Below are positions 1 to 7,750 of a stretch of DNA of 15,923 bases, piece by piece (position 1 is the stretch's first letter; the number at the start of each line of letters is the position of its first letter). This DNA is from an uncultured Eisenbergiella sp. (GTDB taxonomy: Bacteria > Bacillota > Clostridia > Lachnospirales > Lachnospiraceae): the NCBI GenBank assembly GCA_947626725.1, contig CANQTI010000020.1, positions 1 to 15,923 of the forward strand, written 5' to 3'. The notes under the pieces were generated by a model. The model saw nothing but the letters and a program-made list of their open reading frames with translations. It was not told the DNA's origin and did not search any database. Position numbers and translations under genes: made by a program.

Positions 1-1808
1 TCATTGGAAACTTCCTTCGGATGGTCCTTTTCGTAGAGCTCCTGCATCCGGTTGGCGATCTGGCCTTCCTTCAGGGCCCCATGACCCACAGCCGCCAACA
101 GGGAATCCCAATCCATAAATCCGTATTTTTTCTGAACGATGGCCTGATATTCCGGCCGCAGGATCTCTCCCAGATTGATGGAACGGGCCTTACAGTAGGC
201 GTACAAAAGCTCTTTGCCTTTGGTGATATTTTCTTCCTTCAGCTCGTTCTTGAACCACTGATTGATCTTGTTGCGCGCCTGGCTGCTCTTGACCACGGAA
301 AGCCAGTCACGGCTGGGGCCTTTGGAATTCTGCGAGGTCAGGATCTCCACCTGGTCCCCGTTCTGGATCTGATAATCGATGGTCACCAGCTTGCCGTTGA
401 CCCTGGCGCCGATCATCCGGTTGCCCACCGCGGTGTGCACGCTGTAGGCGAAGTCGATGGTGGTGGAGCCCGCCGGCAGCGTCTTGACCTCTCCGGTAGG
501 CGTAAAGCAGTATACGCTGTCCGAAAAAAGGTCCAGGTCGCTCTTCAGCGTGTTCATGAACTCCTTATTGTCGGACATTTCCCGCTGCCACTCCAGGATC
601 TGGCGCAGCCAGGTCAGCTTTTCCGCCTCCTGCTCTTCGACTTTTTTGCCGTCCGAAAGTTCTTTATATTTCCAGTGGGCGGCGATTCCGTATTCCGCCA
701 CACGGTGCATTTCGTAAGTACGGATCTGAATTTCAAAAGGCTGGCCCGTGCTGCCGATCAACGTGGTATGCAGCGACTGATACATGTTGGGCTTGGGCAT
801 GGCGATGTAGTCCTTGAAACGCCCCGGGATGGGCTTATACATTTCATGGATCACGCCCAACGCCGCATAACAGTCCTTGACCGAATCCACAATGATGCGG
901 ACCGCGAACAGATCGTAAATTTGATCGATGGTCTTGTTCTGGTTCTTCATCTTTTTGTAGATGCTGAAAAAGTGTTTCACCCGCCCGTCCAGATGAGCCT
1001 CAATGCCCGCCTTGCGGATATGCTCCGCCACCTCGGTGACGATGCCCTGAATATATTTTTCGCGCTCGCTCTTGCGCATGGCGATCTTTTCCACCAGATC
1101 GTAATAGACGTCCGGCTCCAGATATTTCAGGGAAAGATCGTCCAGCTCCACCTTGATCTTGGAAATACCCAGACGCTCCGCAATCGGCGCGTAAATATCC
1201 ATGGTCTCCCTGGCGATGCGGATCTGTCTGTCATGCGGCATGTGCTTTAAGGTGCGCATGTTGTGCAGCCGGTCGGCCAGTTTGATCAGAATGACCCGAA
1301 TATCCTTGGCCATGGCCATGAACATCTTTCGCAGGTTCTCCGCCTGCATTTCCAGCTGGACCTCCGCCCGGTTGCCCGAATTGTCCGCCAGATGCAGATG
1401 CTCCAGCTTGGTCACCCCGTCCACCAAAAGCGCCACGTCCGCGCCGAACTCCTCCGTGATCTCCTTGTCCGTCATGATGGTATCTTCCACCACGTCATGC
1501 AGCAGTCCGGCTACCAGCGTCTCCTTATCCATTTCCAGATCGGCCAGAATGATGGCCACGCAAAGAGGATGGATGATGTAAGGCTCCCCGGATTTGCGCA
1601 CCTGTGTTTTGTGCGCCTCATACGCGATGTGATAAGCCTTTTCGATCATGGAAATATCGCCCGAAGGGTGGTATTTGCGCACACGTTCGATCAAGTCCTG
1701 GTACAGCTTCTCGGGACTCGTGAATTCCTGAATGTCCTCGATCCGTCCGTCGTCCAGCACCAGACTCGCCGCATTCGATTGTGTGGTCTTTTCTTCTGTC
1801 ATTCCCAT
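1..1808 (-). CDS. rel: Bifunctional (p)ppGpp synthetase/hydrolase Rel (3' end cut by window)
   Basis: This RelA/SpoT homologue makes (p)ppGpp from ATP and GTP/GDP and also degrades it, setting the stringent response in the cytoplasm. The window holds 602 residues; the usual length is about 730-770, so the C-terminal helical and ACT regions lie outside. Visible in order: HD hydrolase domain with HDVVED at residues 104-109; synthetase domain with GRVKHFFSIYKKM at 275-287, YQSLHTT at 343-349 and EIQIRTYEMHRVAEYGIAAHW at about 359-379; TGS domain at about 427-490. The RFKD motif (330-333) is the RxKD form typical of bifunctional enzymes rather than the ExDD form of synthetase-only RelA, and the intact HD motif agrees. 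Three in-frame ATGs lie at 1814, 1808 and 1802; AAGGA at 1819-1815 is 6 nt before 1808, so I chose that one. The gene follows apt by 69 nt and probably shares its promoter. Confidence 0.96.
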   Translation of the reverse strand, partial: MGMTEEKTTQSNAASLVLDDGRIEDIQEFTSPEKLYQDLIERVRKYHPSGDISMIEKAYHIAYEAHKTQVRKSGEPYIIHPLCVAIILADLEMDKETLVAGLLHDVVEDTIMTDKEITEEFGADVALLVDGVTKLEHLHLADNSGNRAEVQLEMQAENLRKMFMAMAKDIRVILIKLADRLHNMRTLKHMPHDRQIRIARETMDIYAPIAERLGISKIKVELDDLSLKYLEPDVYYDLVEKIAMRKSEREKYIQGIVTEVAEHIRKAGIEAHLDGRVKHFFSIYKKMKNQNKTIDQIYDLFAVRIIVDSVKDCYAALGVIHEMYKPIPGRFKDYIAMPKPNMYQSLHTTLIGSTGQPFEIQIRTYEMHRVAEYGIAAHWKYKELSDGKKVEEQEAEKLTWLRQILEWQREMSDNKEFMNTLKSDLDLFSDSVYCFTPTGEVKTLPAGSTTIDFAYSVHTAVGNRMIGARVNGKLVTIDYQIQNGDQVEILTSQNSKGPSRDWLSVVKSSQARNKINQWFKNELKEENITKGKELLYAYCKARSINLGEILRPEYQAIVQKKYGFMDWDSLLAAVGHGALKEGQIANRMQELYEKDHPKEVSN

Positions 1809-1877
1809 ACACATTCCTTCAGACAGCCGGACACTGCAGAAGCGGATATGTCTGTCCTGCCGCCGGCACCCATTCCT

Positions 1878-2402
1878 CTATTTCCCGGGATAACTGATCG
1901 CGGCATCCAGCCGATAGCCGGCGATCTTCACTCTCCCTTTCAGCCCTTCCAGCTCGATCAGCACCAGAACACCGGCCACTTCTCCGCCCTGTGCCTCAAT
2001 CAGCCGGATCATGGCCTCCGTGGTACCGCCTGTGGCGATCAGATCGTCCACGATCAGCACCTTCTGGCCCGGCTTCACAGAATCCCTGTGCATTTCAATG
2101 GTGGCCGTGCCATACTCCAGCGCGTATTCCTGCGCGATCGTTTCGCGGGGAAGCTTCCCCTTTTTCCGGATCAGGACAAAAGGCTTTTTACAATTATACG
2201 CGATTGGAGCTCCAAAAATAAATCCTCTTGACTCCGCGCCCGCAACCACGTCAAACTCCAGATCCTTCACCAGATCCTGCATCGTATCGATGGCCAGGTG
2301 CAGTCCTTCCGCGTCCTCCAGCACGCTGGTCACATCGCGGAAGATGATCCCCTTCTGCGGGAAATCCGGTATGCTTCTTACATATTCTTCCAGCTTTTTC
2401 AT
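1878..2402 (-). CDS. apt: Adenine phosphoribosyltransferase
   Basis: This cytoplasmic purine-salvage enzyme converts adenine and PRPP to AMP and pyrophosphate. The 174-residue product matches the usual length of about 170. The type I phosphoribosyltransferase PRPP loop is clear at residues 115-127 (VLIVDDLIATGGT). The N-terminal IPDFPQKGIIFRDVT segment (11-25) and GAESRGFIFG (55-64) are typical of bacterial Apt. The frame stays open upstream to 2531, but ATG at 2402 is preceded by GAGG with a 9-nt spacer and matches the family N-terminus, so the longer reading is rejected. It lies 69 nt upstream of rel, an arrangement known from Firmicutes, where purine supply and (p)ppGpp control are linked. 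A consensus promoter lies about 140 nt upstream (2549-2577). Confidence 0.96.
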   Translation of the reverse strand: MKKLEEYVRSIPDFPQKGIIFRDVTSVLEDAEGLHLAIDTMQDLVKDLEFDVVAGAESRGFIFGAPIAYNCKKPFVLIRKKGKLPRETIAQEYALEYGTATIEMHRDSVKPGQKVLIVDDLIATGGTTEAMIRLIEAQGGEVAGVLVLIELEGLKGRVKIAGYRLDAAISYPGK

Positions 2403-2548
2403 CTGTTTATACCTCTTCTCCCAAATCCTGCCGCCGCATCCCGTGCCGACTGCCGGCAATTTCCGGACGCGCCGGCACAAAAACGCGCTCCGCGCCTCCC
2501 TCTCTGGCGGACGCCGCAGAGCATCCCGCACCGCCCGATTCCGGCAAC

Positions 2549-2577
2549 ATTATATTCTTTTCGCCCCATAAAGTCAA
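2549..2577 (-). promoter_or_regulatory. Vegetative promoter for apt-rel
   Basis: On the minus strand TTGACT (2577-2572) and TATAAT (2554-2549) are separated by exactly 17 nt, which is near-consensus for the housekeeping sigma factor. Transcription would begin near 2542, leaving a GC-rich leader of about 140 nt before the apt start at 2402. I recognise no known riboswitch in that leader. Confidence 0.85.
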
Positions 2578-2672
2578 CAAAAGGCGGAAAAATGGGCGAA
2601 ACCCTGTCAAAAAAGGTTATAATTCAGAGACAATTCTCTTCCAGACCGGATATCCCGCCGGAAAGCCAACGA

Positions 2673-3446
2673 TCATAAAAACGGATTTTTTAACTCCACC
2701 GTGTCCGCCACGCGCAGACCGCAGCGACGTGCCATCTCTTCCGCCCGCGCCAAGGTATCCGGCTGGCAGACGTCCGCCGCACAATGGGCATCCGCGCCGA
2801 AAACGGCGGTACAGCCTTCTTCTCCCGCGATCCTCCAGAACTGCTCCCGGGGATAATGGCGATTCCCCTGCAGCCCCAGAAGGTTGATTTCCAACGGAAT
2901 TCCCAGCTTCTTTGCGCACCGGCACAGCCGGCGGTTTGGCGCATCGTAGAGGGCCGGATTTCCCTCGAACCGAAGCATATCCGGATGGGCCGCATAAGTG
3001 AAACGTCCGGTCTGCAGCGCTTCGATCACCTTTTCACAATACCGCTCCAAAATCCGCGGATCCTCTGTGGCCGCTCCGCTGTAAACGCCGTCCATTTCGT
3101 CCTCAATGCAGTGCTGGGCCAGCAGGAAATATTCTACCGGATACTCCCCCACAAACCGCAGCAGGTTTTCAAAATGGCGCGGATAATACTCCACCTCCAG
3201 CCCCAGATGGATCTCGATATCCTCCCGGTATTCGTCCCGCAGATCCAGCACCGTCTTCACATATCCGTCCATCTCCGCCAGGCTCATCCGCATGCCGGAG
3301 ATGAACCCGTCCGGATACGGATAGGGCGTATGGTCAGAAAAGCCGAGGATCTTCAGTCCGCCCTCGATGGCCCGCTCCACGTATTCCCGCTCTGTGCCGC
3401 CCGCATGATGACACCGATAGGTATGGGTATGGTAATTCGCGATCAT
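2673..3446 (-). CDS. PHP-family histidinol phosphatase
   Basis: This is a PHP-domain phosphoesterase of the HisJ/HisK type, which in many Firmicutes dephosphorylates histidinol phosphate, the penultimate part of histidine synthesis. The 257-residue length fits the family. The metal-binding residues are in place and in order: H6 and H8 (YHTHT), H39 (SDHT), E84 (GLEVE), H112 (AQH), H154 (AHPD), and D219 with H221 (GADAH). ATG at 3446 is preceded by GGGAGG with a 9-nt spacer. It starts 75 nt after the MATE stop codon and is probably co-transcribed with it. No his gene is next to it, so the exact substrate is inferred from family membership; another small phosphate ester remains possible. Confidence 0.88.
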   Translation of the reverse strand: MIANYHTHTYRCHHAGGTEREYVERAIEGGLKILGFSDHTPYPYPDGFISGMRMSLAEMDGYVKTVLDLRDEYREDIEIHLGLEVEYYPRHFENLLRFVGEYPVEYFLLAQHCIEDEMDGVYSGAATEDPRILERYCEKVIEALQTGRFTYAAHPDMLRFEGNPALYDAPNRRLCRCAKKLGIPLEINLLGLQGNRHYPREQFWRIAGEEGCTAVFGADAHCAADVCQPDTLARAEEMARRCGLRVADTVELKNPFL

Positions 3447-3520
3447 TTTCTGCGCCCTCCCGTGTTTTTATATACGCCGTCCATTCCCGGAGCTTTCGTC
3501 CTCTCCCGGCTTCTGCGGCT

Positions 3521-4900
3521 CTATCCGTTTACGATATTCTGCACCCACACCCGCCGCTTCAGCAGCACCGCGCCGATGCCGCATTTGATGAGATCCAGGC
3601 TTTTGCAGGTGAAATAAATGGGCACGATGGACATAGCCGTGAAATGGCTGAGCAAAAAGACCGCCGGTATGGAACAGAGCCATACGTACATGCAGTCAAA
3701 AAAGAACGTGACCACCGTTTTCCCGCCCGAGCGCAGCGTGAAATAGGAGGCGTGTATGAACGAGTTGACCGGCATGAACAGCGCCTCTATCAGGATAAAG
3801 CTGGACGCCAGCGCGCGCACGGACGCCGTCGTATTGTACAGTCTGGGAAACAGCGGCGCCGCCAGCGCCATGAGCGAACCCATCACCAGACAGACCGCCA
3901 CGGAAAAGAAGATGAGCTTCCGGTCCTGGTCCACCGCTTCCTCCATCTTCCCCGCGCCCAGAAGCTGTCCCACGATGATCGCCACCGCGCTGCCCAGCGA
4001 CATGAACACCACGTTGAACACATTGGATACCGTGGAGGAAATGTTCTGTCCGGCCACCACATCCAGCCCCCGGTAGGAATAGCACTGCAGCAGCACCGCC
4101 ATCCCGGCGGCCCAGATCGCCTCGTTCATCATCAGCGGCATTCCCTTTCGGATGATCTGCCCTGCCAGTGCTCCCGGGATCCTCAGAGAGCGCCAGGCAT
4201 GCCGGATGAACGGATTTTTCTCCGCGTGCAGATGGGTCCAGCACACCGTGATCCCGCATTCCACGAAACGGGAAAGCACCGTGGCCCAGGCCGCGCCCGC
4301 CACACCCATCTCCGGCGCGCCGAAATGCCCGAAGATCAGGATATAATTGAAAATCAAATTGACCAATACCGCCGCCACACCGGCCAGCATGGGGACGAAG
4401 GTCTCGCCGCACTCCCGCAGCGTGCCGGAATAAACCTGCACCGCCGTAAAGGGGACAAAGCCCAGCAGCATGATATGCAGATACTGCCTCCCGTAAAAGA
4501 AGGTGGCGCCGATGTCCTCCGCCGCGCCGTCTCCCTGCAGATAAAGAGAGATCAGGCCGTTCCCTCCGAACACGAAGATGCAGACCGCCAGCACGAGGAA
4601 CAGCGAGCAGATCAGGATCTTGAACCGGAAAGTACTGCGCACGCCCTCGTGACTGCCCTGCCCGTAAAACTGCGCAGTGAAGATCCCGGCGCCGGAAATG
4701 GCCCCGAAGATGCAGAGATTGTATACAAAGATCAGGTTGTTGGCGATGGCGACGCCGGACATCTGCACGGTCCCCACCTGTCCCACCATGATGTTGTCCA
4801 GAAGGCCCACGAAATTGGTGATGCCGTTCTGGATCATGATGGGCACGGCCACCAGCAGGACCATTTTATAAAACTGTCTGTTTCCGATGAATTTTTTCAT
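3521..4900 (-). CDS. MATE-family multidrug/metabolite efflux pump
   Basis: This is a MATE transporter of the cytoplasmic membrane, a family that exports cationic drugs, toxins or metabolites in exchange for Na+ or H+. From ATG at 4900 the product has 459 residues and about twelve hydrophobic segments. Its first helix region (AVPIMIQNGITNFVGLLDNIMVG) and the corresponding half-way repeat are typical of Clostridia MATE proteins. The start is uncertain: the frame continues upstream to ATG at 4972 and TTG at 4987. Codon 4900 gives the family-like N-terminus MKKFIGNRQFYKMV but has only a poorly spaced GGAG; 4972 has no visible binding site. A promoter with an extended -10 element and a stable hairpin lie just upstream. 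The substrate cannot be read from the sequence. Confidence 0.92.
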   Translation of the reverse strand: MKKFIGNRQFYKMVLLVAVPIMIQNGITNFVGLLDNIMVGQVGTVQMSGVAIANNLIFVYNLCIFGAISGAGIFTAQFYGQGSHEGVRSTFRFKILICSLFLVLAVCIFVFGGNGLISLYLQGDGAAEDIGATFFYGRQYLHIMLLGFVPFTAVQVYSGTLRECGETFVPMLAGVAAVLVNLIFNYILIFGHFGAPEMGVAGAAWATVLSRFVECGITVCWTHLHAEKNPFIRHAWRSLRIPGALAGQIIRKGMPLMMNEAIWAAGMAVLLQCYSYRGLDVVAGQNISSTVSNVFNVVFMSLGSAVAIIVGQLLGAGKMEEAVDQDRKLIFFSVAVCLVMGSLMALAAPLFPRLYNTTASVRALASSFILIEALFMPVNSFIHASYFTLRSGGKTVVTFFFDCMYVWLCSIPAVFLLSHFTAMSIVPIYFTCKSLDLIKCGIGAVLLKRRVWVQNIVNG

Positions 4901-4977
4901 GCTCCGCCGTTCCGCCGCCCGGCAGATGGTATGGTCCGCGCCGCGCGGGGTTTTCTTTCCTTTTTCTTCCATCACAA

Positions 4978-5011
4978 AAGCGGCCAAAGTCTGACCTGAC
5001 TCCGGCCGCTT
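4978..5011 (-). promoter_or_regulatory. Hairpin in the MATE leader, possible attenuator
   Basis: AAGCGGCC at 4978-4985 and GGCCGCTT at 5004-5011 form an 8-bp perfect stem, and the 18-nt loop has its own short AGTC/GACT pairing. On the minus strand the stem runs straight into TTTTGTG, a short T-run like a weak intrinsic terminator. It lies between the promoter at 5026-5054 and the MATE coding region, so attenuation of the pump is possible. The U-run is short and this is inference. Confidence 0.45.
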
Positions 5012-5025
5012 CGAGTATGTTTTTC

Positions 5026-5054
5026 ATCATACCACCCATGCGGAACAAATGCAA
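5026..5054 (-). promoter_or_regulatory. Probable promoter of the MATE gene
   Basis: On the minus strand TTGCAT (5054-5049) is followed after 17 nt by TATGAT (5031-5026), and the TGG just before it makes an extended -10 (TGnTATGAT). The weak -35 is compensated by the extended -10. Predicted transcription start is near 5019, just upstream of the leader hairpin. Confidence 0.6.
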
Positions 5055-5108
5055 ACAGAATATTTTCCCGATGCTCCCGGCGGATAAACCCCCGCACCGT
5101 CTCCGGCC

Positions 5109-5317
5109 CTTCGCTGGCCTTCCCGTGCTGTCCCGCTGCCCGGAGGGCGCACATTCCTTTTCCGGACACGCTCGCGCTCGGAGAAAAGCGCAGTGGTCCT
5201 AGGTTCAGCCGCGTCCTAACGGACTTGCTTCACCAAGGACCAGCGCTTTTCTAACGGTCCGGGAAAATGGAATGTGCGCCCTCCGGGCAGCGGGACAGCA
5301 CGGGAAGGCCAGCGAAG
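5109..5317. repeat. 209-bp near-perfect palindrome (giant hairpin element)
   Basis: The outer arms are 5109-5167 and 5257-5317. Their outermost 49 nt are perfectly complementary, and the rest differs by two single-base insertions. Inner arms AGAAAAGCGC at 5182-5191 and GCGCTTTTCT at 5243-5252 continue the pairing, then TGGTCCT at 5194-5200 with AGGACCA at 5236-5242, and a terminal hairpin GTCC-TAAC-GGAC at 5213-5224. The element fills most of the gene-free stretch between the serpin stop and the MATE promoter. It encodes nothing recognisable. It could be a non-autonomous repeat of the MITE or REP type, and it may terminate serpin transcription. A few further matches outside the arms (about 5095-5108 with 5318-5332) suggest the symmetry once reached further. 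Confidence 0.9.
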
Positions 5318-5359
5318 AGCCTCCGAGGATGGCACGGAATTTTTCATCTGCGCGCGGCG

Positions 5360-6958
5360 TTACTCGATCCGGTTTACCACACCGGAGAAAAGCACCACCG
5401 GGCCCGCGTCGCCGCCGTCCGCGGTCAGCAGGAACGCGAAGGGACGGTCAAACTTCAGTTCCACCGGCTCCGGCGGATCCATGAGAGCGCCTTCGGCCAT
5501 CATCAGGGCGGTCACGGCCGCAGCCGTCAGGCCCTTCTCGTCCGCCTCCAGCATGGCCTTCTGCACCGCCTGGGACAGATACAGAGGCCGGTTCGCCAGG
5601 CCGTCGATATGAGGATTCCGATCGTCTGACAGCGGCACGCCCATCGCCTCCAGCGTCTCCAGCACGGAAAACGTATCGCTCTCCAGCCGGAACCGGGGCA
5701 GGGACAGGTGTACGGCGGTCCGGTCCGCGTCCAGCAGACGGTTCAGCTCCGGCGGGTCCAGACCGGCCAGCACTTCCTCCGCCGACCGACCCGGTCCCGG
5801 TTTCTCTGCCGTCCCGTCTCCCGATGTCGCTTCACCCCCGGGCAGGCTCTCCGCCGCCTCTCCTTCCTCCGCCGGGAGCAAAAGCATCAGCCTGCCGCCG
5901 TTCTGCGTAGGCAGGGACGCCATCTCGAAGCCGTCTCCCGCATAATACGGAATACTGTCAAATTCCCCGTTCATGAAGGGAACCGTTTCCTCCCCGTCCG
6001 CCCCGCAAAACAGATCGTCTTTTGTCAGTTCCTCCGAAAATTCCTCGGACCAGCCATCGGAAAAATAGACCGCGTTGGCAAGGGCCGCCACGGTTTCCGG
6101 CTCGAAATGAGAGATCAGATCCTGTATCTCCCCGTCCGTCTGCTCACTGGCCCATGCATTGACCTGCTCCACTGCGCCGTCATCGGCAAAATCTACGCGG
6201 AAGATCCGTCCCTGATAGACGTCCGTGAAGACCGATTTAAACGCTTTCTGGAGCTTCATATCTTTACCCACGAACACCGCGTTGGCGATCTTCAGCGGGC
6301 TGTCCATTTCCTCTCCGTACTGCCGCAGCCATTCCCGCCGCTCCTCCTGCTGCAGGGAACGGATCATCTGCTCCGTCAGCCCATTCTGCACTGCCATATC
6401 CGCATCGGACAGTCCCAGCGCCGAAAGCAGCTCCTCCATCGCCTCTTCGTCCGTTGCGTTCGCCAGCGCCGTCAGCGGCAGCCACACCGAGAAGGGCGAG
6501 ACGATCAGGTTTTCCGCCATGCCCTTCTCCTCCAGCATCTGCCTGGTGAACCGCAGGGCGAAGCCGTTGACGCCGTCCTGAAACCTGGCGGGTATCGCCG
6601 CGCCGGTGTAAGCCGCGGGGTCGGAATCTTCCGTCCGGCCGCCGGACGCTTCTTCCCCGGCCGCTGATGTTCTGCCGTTTTCTGTTCCTTCATCCGACAG
6701 ATTTTTCTCTGCAGATAGTTGACCGTCTTCCGGCGTCTGAACGGCGACCGCTGCGGCATCGACATCCGCACGTTCCCCATCTTCCGCCGCAGTGTCGGCA
6801 TCTATATCCGCTCCATTCACCTCCACAGCAGTTTCGGCAGCCATGCTTTCCCTATTCTCAGCCACTGTATCCGCCTTATTTTCTGCGGCACAGCCCGCGA
6901 GCCAAATCGCCTGACACAACATCAGCACTGCCAGTACAGCCGCTGTTCTCTTTTTCAT
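5360..6958 (-). CDS. Serpin-family protease inhibitor, predicted lipoprotein
   Basis: The 532-residue product is a serpin: a suicide inhibitor that traps serine (sometimes cysteine) proteases by inserting its reactive loop. It begins with a lipoprotein signal peptide and lipobox LAGC (Cys23), so it should be anchored outside the cell. Residues 24-125 are an acidic, Ala/Glu/Asp-rich linker without recognisable domain. The serpin domain covers about 128-532, with NLIVSPFSVWLPLTALANA (150-168), LANAVYFSDGW (293-303) and FDRPFAFLL (503-511). The loop hinge is EKGLTAAAVTA at 474-484; counting E474 as P17 puts P1-P1' at G490-A491, which would favour elastase- or subtilisin-like targets. P14 is Leu instead of the usual Thr/Ser. 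Residues 363-395 are a low-complexity insertion. ATG at 6958 has AGGAG with an 8-nt spacer. Relatives from gut bacteria inhibit elastases. Confidence 0.93.
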   Translation of the reverse strand: MKKRTAAVLAVLMLCQAIWLAGCAAENKADTVAENRESMAAETAVEVNGADIDADTAAEDGERADVDAAAVAVQTPEDGQLSAEKNLSDEGTENGRTSAAGEEASGGRTEDSDPAAYTGAAIPARFQDGVNGFALRFTRQMLEEKGMAENLIVSPFSVWLPLTALANATDEEAMEELLSALGLSDADMAVQNGLTEQMIRSLQQEERREWLRQYGEEMDSPLKIANAVFVGKDMKLQKAFKSVFTDVYQGRIFRVDFADDGAVEQVNAWASEQTDGEIQDLISHFEPETVAALANAVYFSDGWSEEFSEELTKDDLFCGADGEETVPFMNGEFDSIPYYAGDGFEMASLPTQNGGRLMLLLPAEEGEAAESLPGGEATSGDGTAEKPGPGRSAEEVLAGLDPPELNRLLDADRTAVHLSLPRFRLESDTFSVLETLEAMGVPLSDDRNPHIDGLANRPLYLSQAVQKAMLEADEKGLTAAAVTALMMAEGALMDPPEPVELKFDRPFAFLLTADGGDAGPVVLFSGVVNRIE

Positions 6959-7148
6959 GATCGCTTCTCCTCTTCCCGTGCCCCTGCCTCATGCAATCCT
7001 GGCAGTTTCTTCTCCCGGCACCGCTTTTTGCTTCCCTGCCGATCTTTTCCCGGCACAGGCCGGTGCGTTTTATTCGGCTTCCTCTATAAAAACGCAGTCG
7101 ATACCCGCACGGTTGCAAAATCCTGAGAAACGAAATGAAAATAGGCTA
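6959..7148. other. Intergenic region between the dynamin-like operon and the serpin gene
   Basis: I see no gene, convincing intrinsic terminator or promoter here, except the serpin ribosome binding site (AGGAG, minus strand, near 6969). A CCGGC/GCCGG hairpin lies near 7046-7060 but has no T-run. Read-through from the operon into the serpin gene cannot be excluded. Confidence 0.5.
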
Positions 7149-7730
7149 TTAAAGAAAAAGCTGCAGGAGAATGACGACCGCGAACAGGACCAACTCCAGG
7201 ACTTCTGCGATCTTCTGCTTCTTCTCGCCCTCCTGCAGCATGTTCACAAACGCATCCTGCTGCTTTACGAGCCCGTTTACCTTTTCTTCCAGTTCCTTTT
7301 GGGACAGTCGGATCTCCTGAAAGCTTTTCGTATATTGATCAGCAAGCGTCCCGACTTTCTCAAGGTTCTCCCGCAGGAGCCCAGATGAACGGGTCATTTC
7401 CGCTGCATACTGCTCACTGTTCTCACCCACTTGCCCAATCAGCGTTTCAAGCTGAGATTTCCAGGCGGATACCTTCTCGGCCTGGGCGTTCGTTTCATTC
7501 CGAAAGCGCTTCACTTCATCCTGAAAGCCTTGTATTTCATTCTGAAAGCCTTTCCTTTCATTCTGAAAGCCTCGCATCTCATTCTGGAAGCTTTCCATTT
7601 CCTTCCGAAAAGGGGAGATGATCTCTTCCTCAAAGCATTCCCTGCATCCCGCCACAATCTTTTCCTGAAGCTCTTTCTCGTTTTTTTTCAGCTCCTGTTC
7701 CAAGTTACTAAAATTTTCATTCAAATCCAT
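7149..7730 (-). CDS. Tail-anchored coiled-coil protein of the dynamin-like operon
   Basis: I do not recognise a family. The 193-residue product is mostly charged and helical, with a C-terminal hydrophobic segment at 174-193 (IAEVLELVLFAVVILLQLFL) ending exactly at the stop codon, so it should be tail-anchored in the membrane with the rest in the cytoplasm. Residues 48-82 hold five copies of a seven-residue unit: FQNEMRG, FQNERKG, FQNEIQG, FQDEVKR, FRNETNA. The pattern implies a long coiled coil with one face lined by Phe. ATG at 7730 is chosen because AGGAG lies 6 nt before it; the ATG two codons upstream directly abuts that site. It starts 20 nt after the 1058-residue GTPase gene and is the last gene of the operon. 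A membrane adaptor or tether for the GTPases is a reasonable inference. Confidence 0.85.
   Translation of the reverse strand: MDLNENFSNLEQELKKNEKELQEKIVAGCRECFEEEIISPFRKEMESFQNEMRGFQNERKGFQNEIQGFQDEVKRFRNETNAQAEKVSAWKSQLETLIGQVGENSEQYAAEMTRSSGLLRENLEKVGTLADQYTKSFQEIRLSQKELEEKVNGLVKQQDAFVNMLQEGEKKQKIAEVLELVLFAVVILLQLFL
7497..7589 (-). repeat. 21-bp tandem repeats inside the coiled-coil gene
   Basis: The segment ttcattctgaaagcc and close variants recur every 21 bp on the plus strand, encoding the FQNExxG repeat of the tail-anchored protein. The DNA copies are more alike than protein selection alone needs, which suggests recent copying of a 21-bp unit and possible length variation between strains. 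Boundaries are approximate. Confidence 0.8.
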
Positions 7731-7750
7731 TTTCATCTCCTGTCCGCTTT

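Noticed and set aside
1..1808. Synthetase-only RelA
   Set aside because: The intact HDVVED hydrolase motif and RFKD (RxKD type) indicate the bifunctional form.
2594..2604. GGGTTTCGCCC followed by ATTTTT on the minus strand as a terminator after the PHP gene
   Set aside because: The stem is only 3 bp and cannot be supported as an intrinsic terminator.
3644..4999. Long plus-strand open frame opposite the MATE gene, and similar long plus-strand frames opposite rel, the serpin and the GTPase genes
   Set aside because: They are rich in His, Arg and Gln without domain motifs, lack ribosome binding sites and mirror strongly supported minus-strand genes.
5267..5629. Overlapping small plus-strand frames running out of the palindrome
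   Set aside because: They arise from the palindrome arm plus the antisense of the serpin 3' end, and show no protein features.
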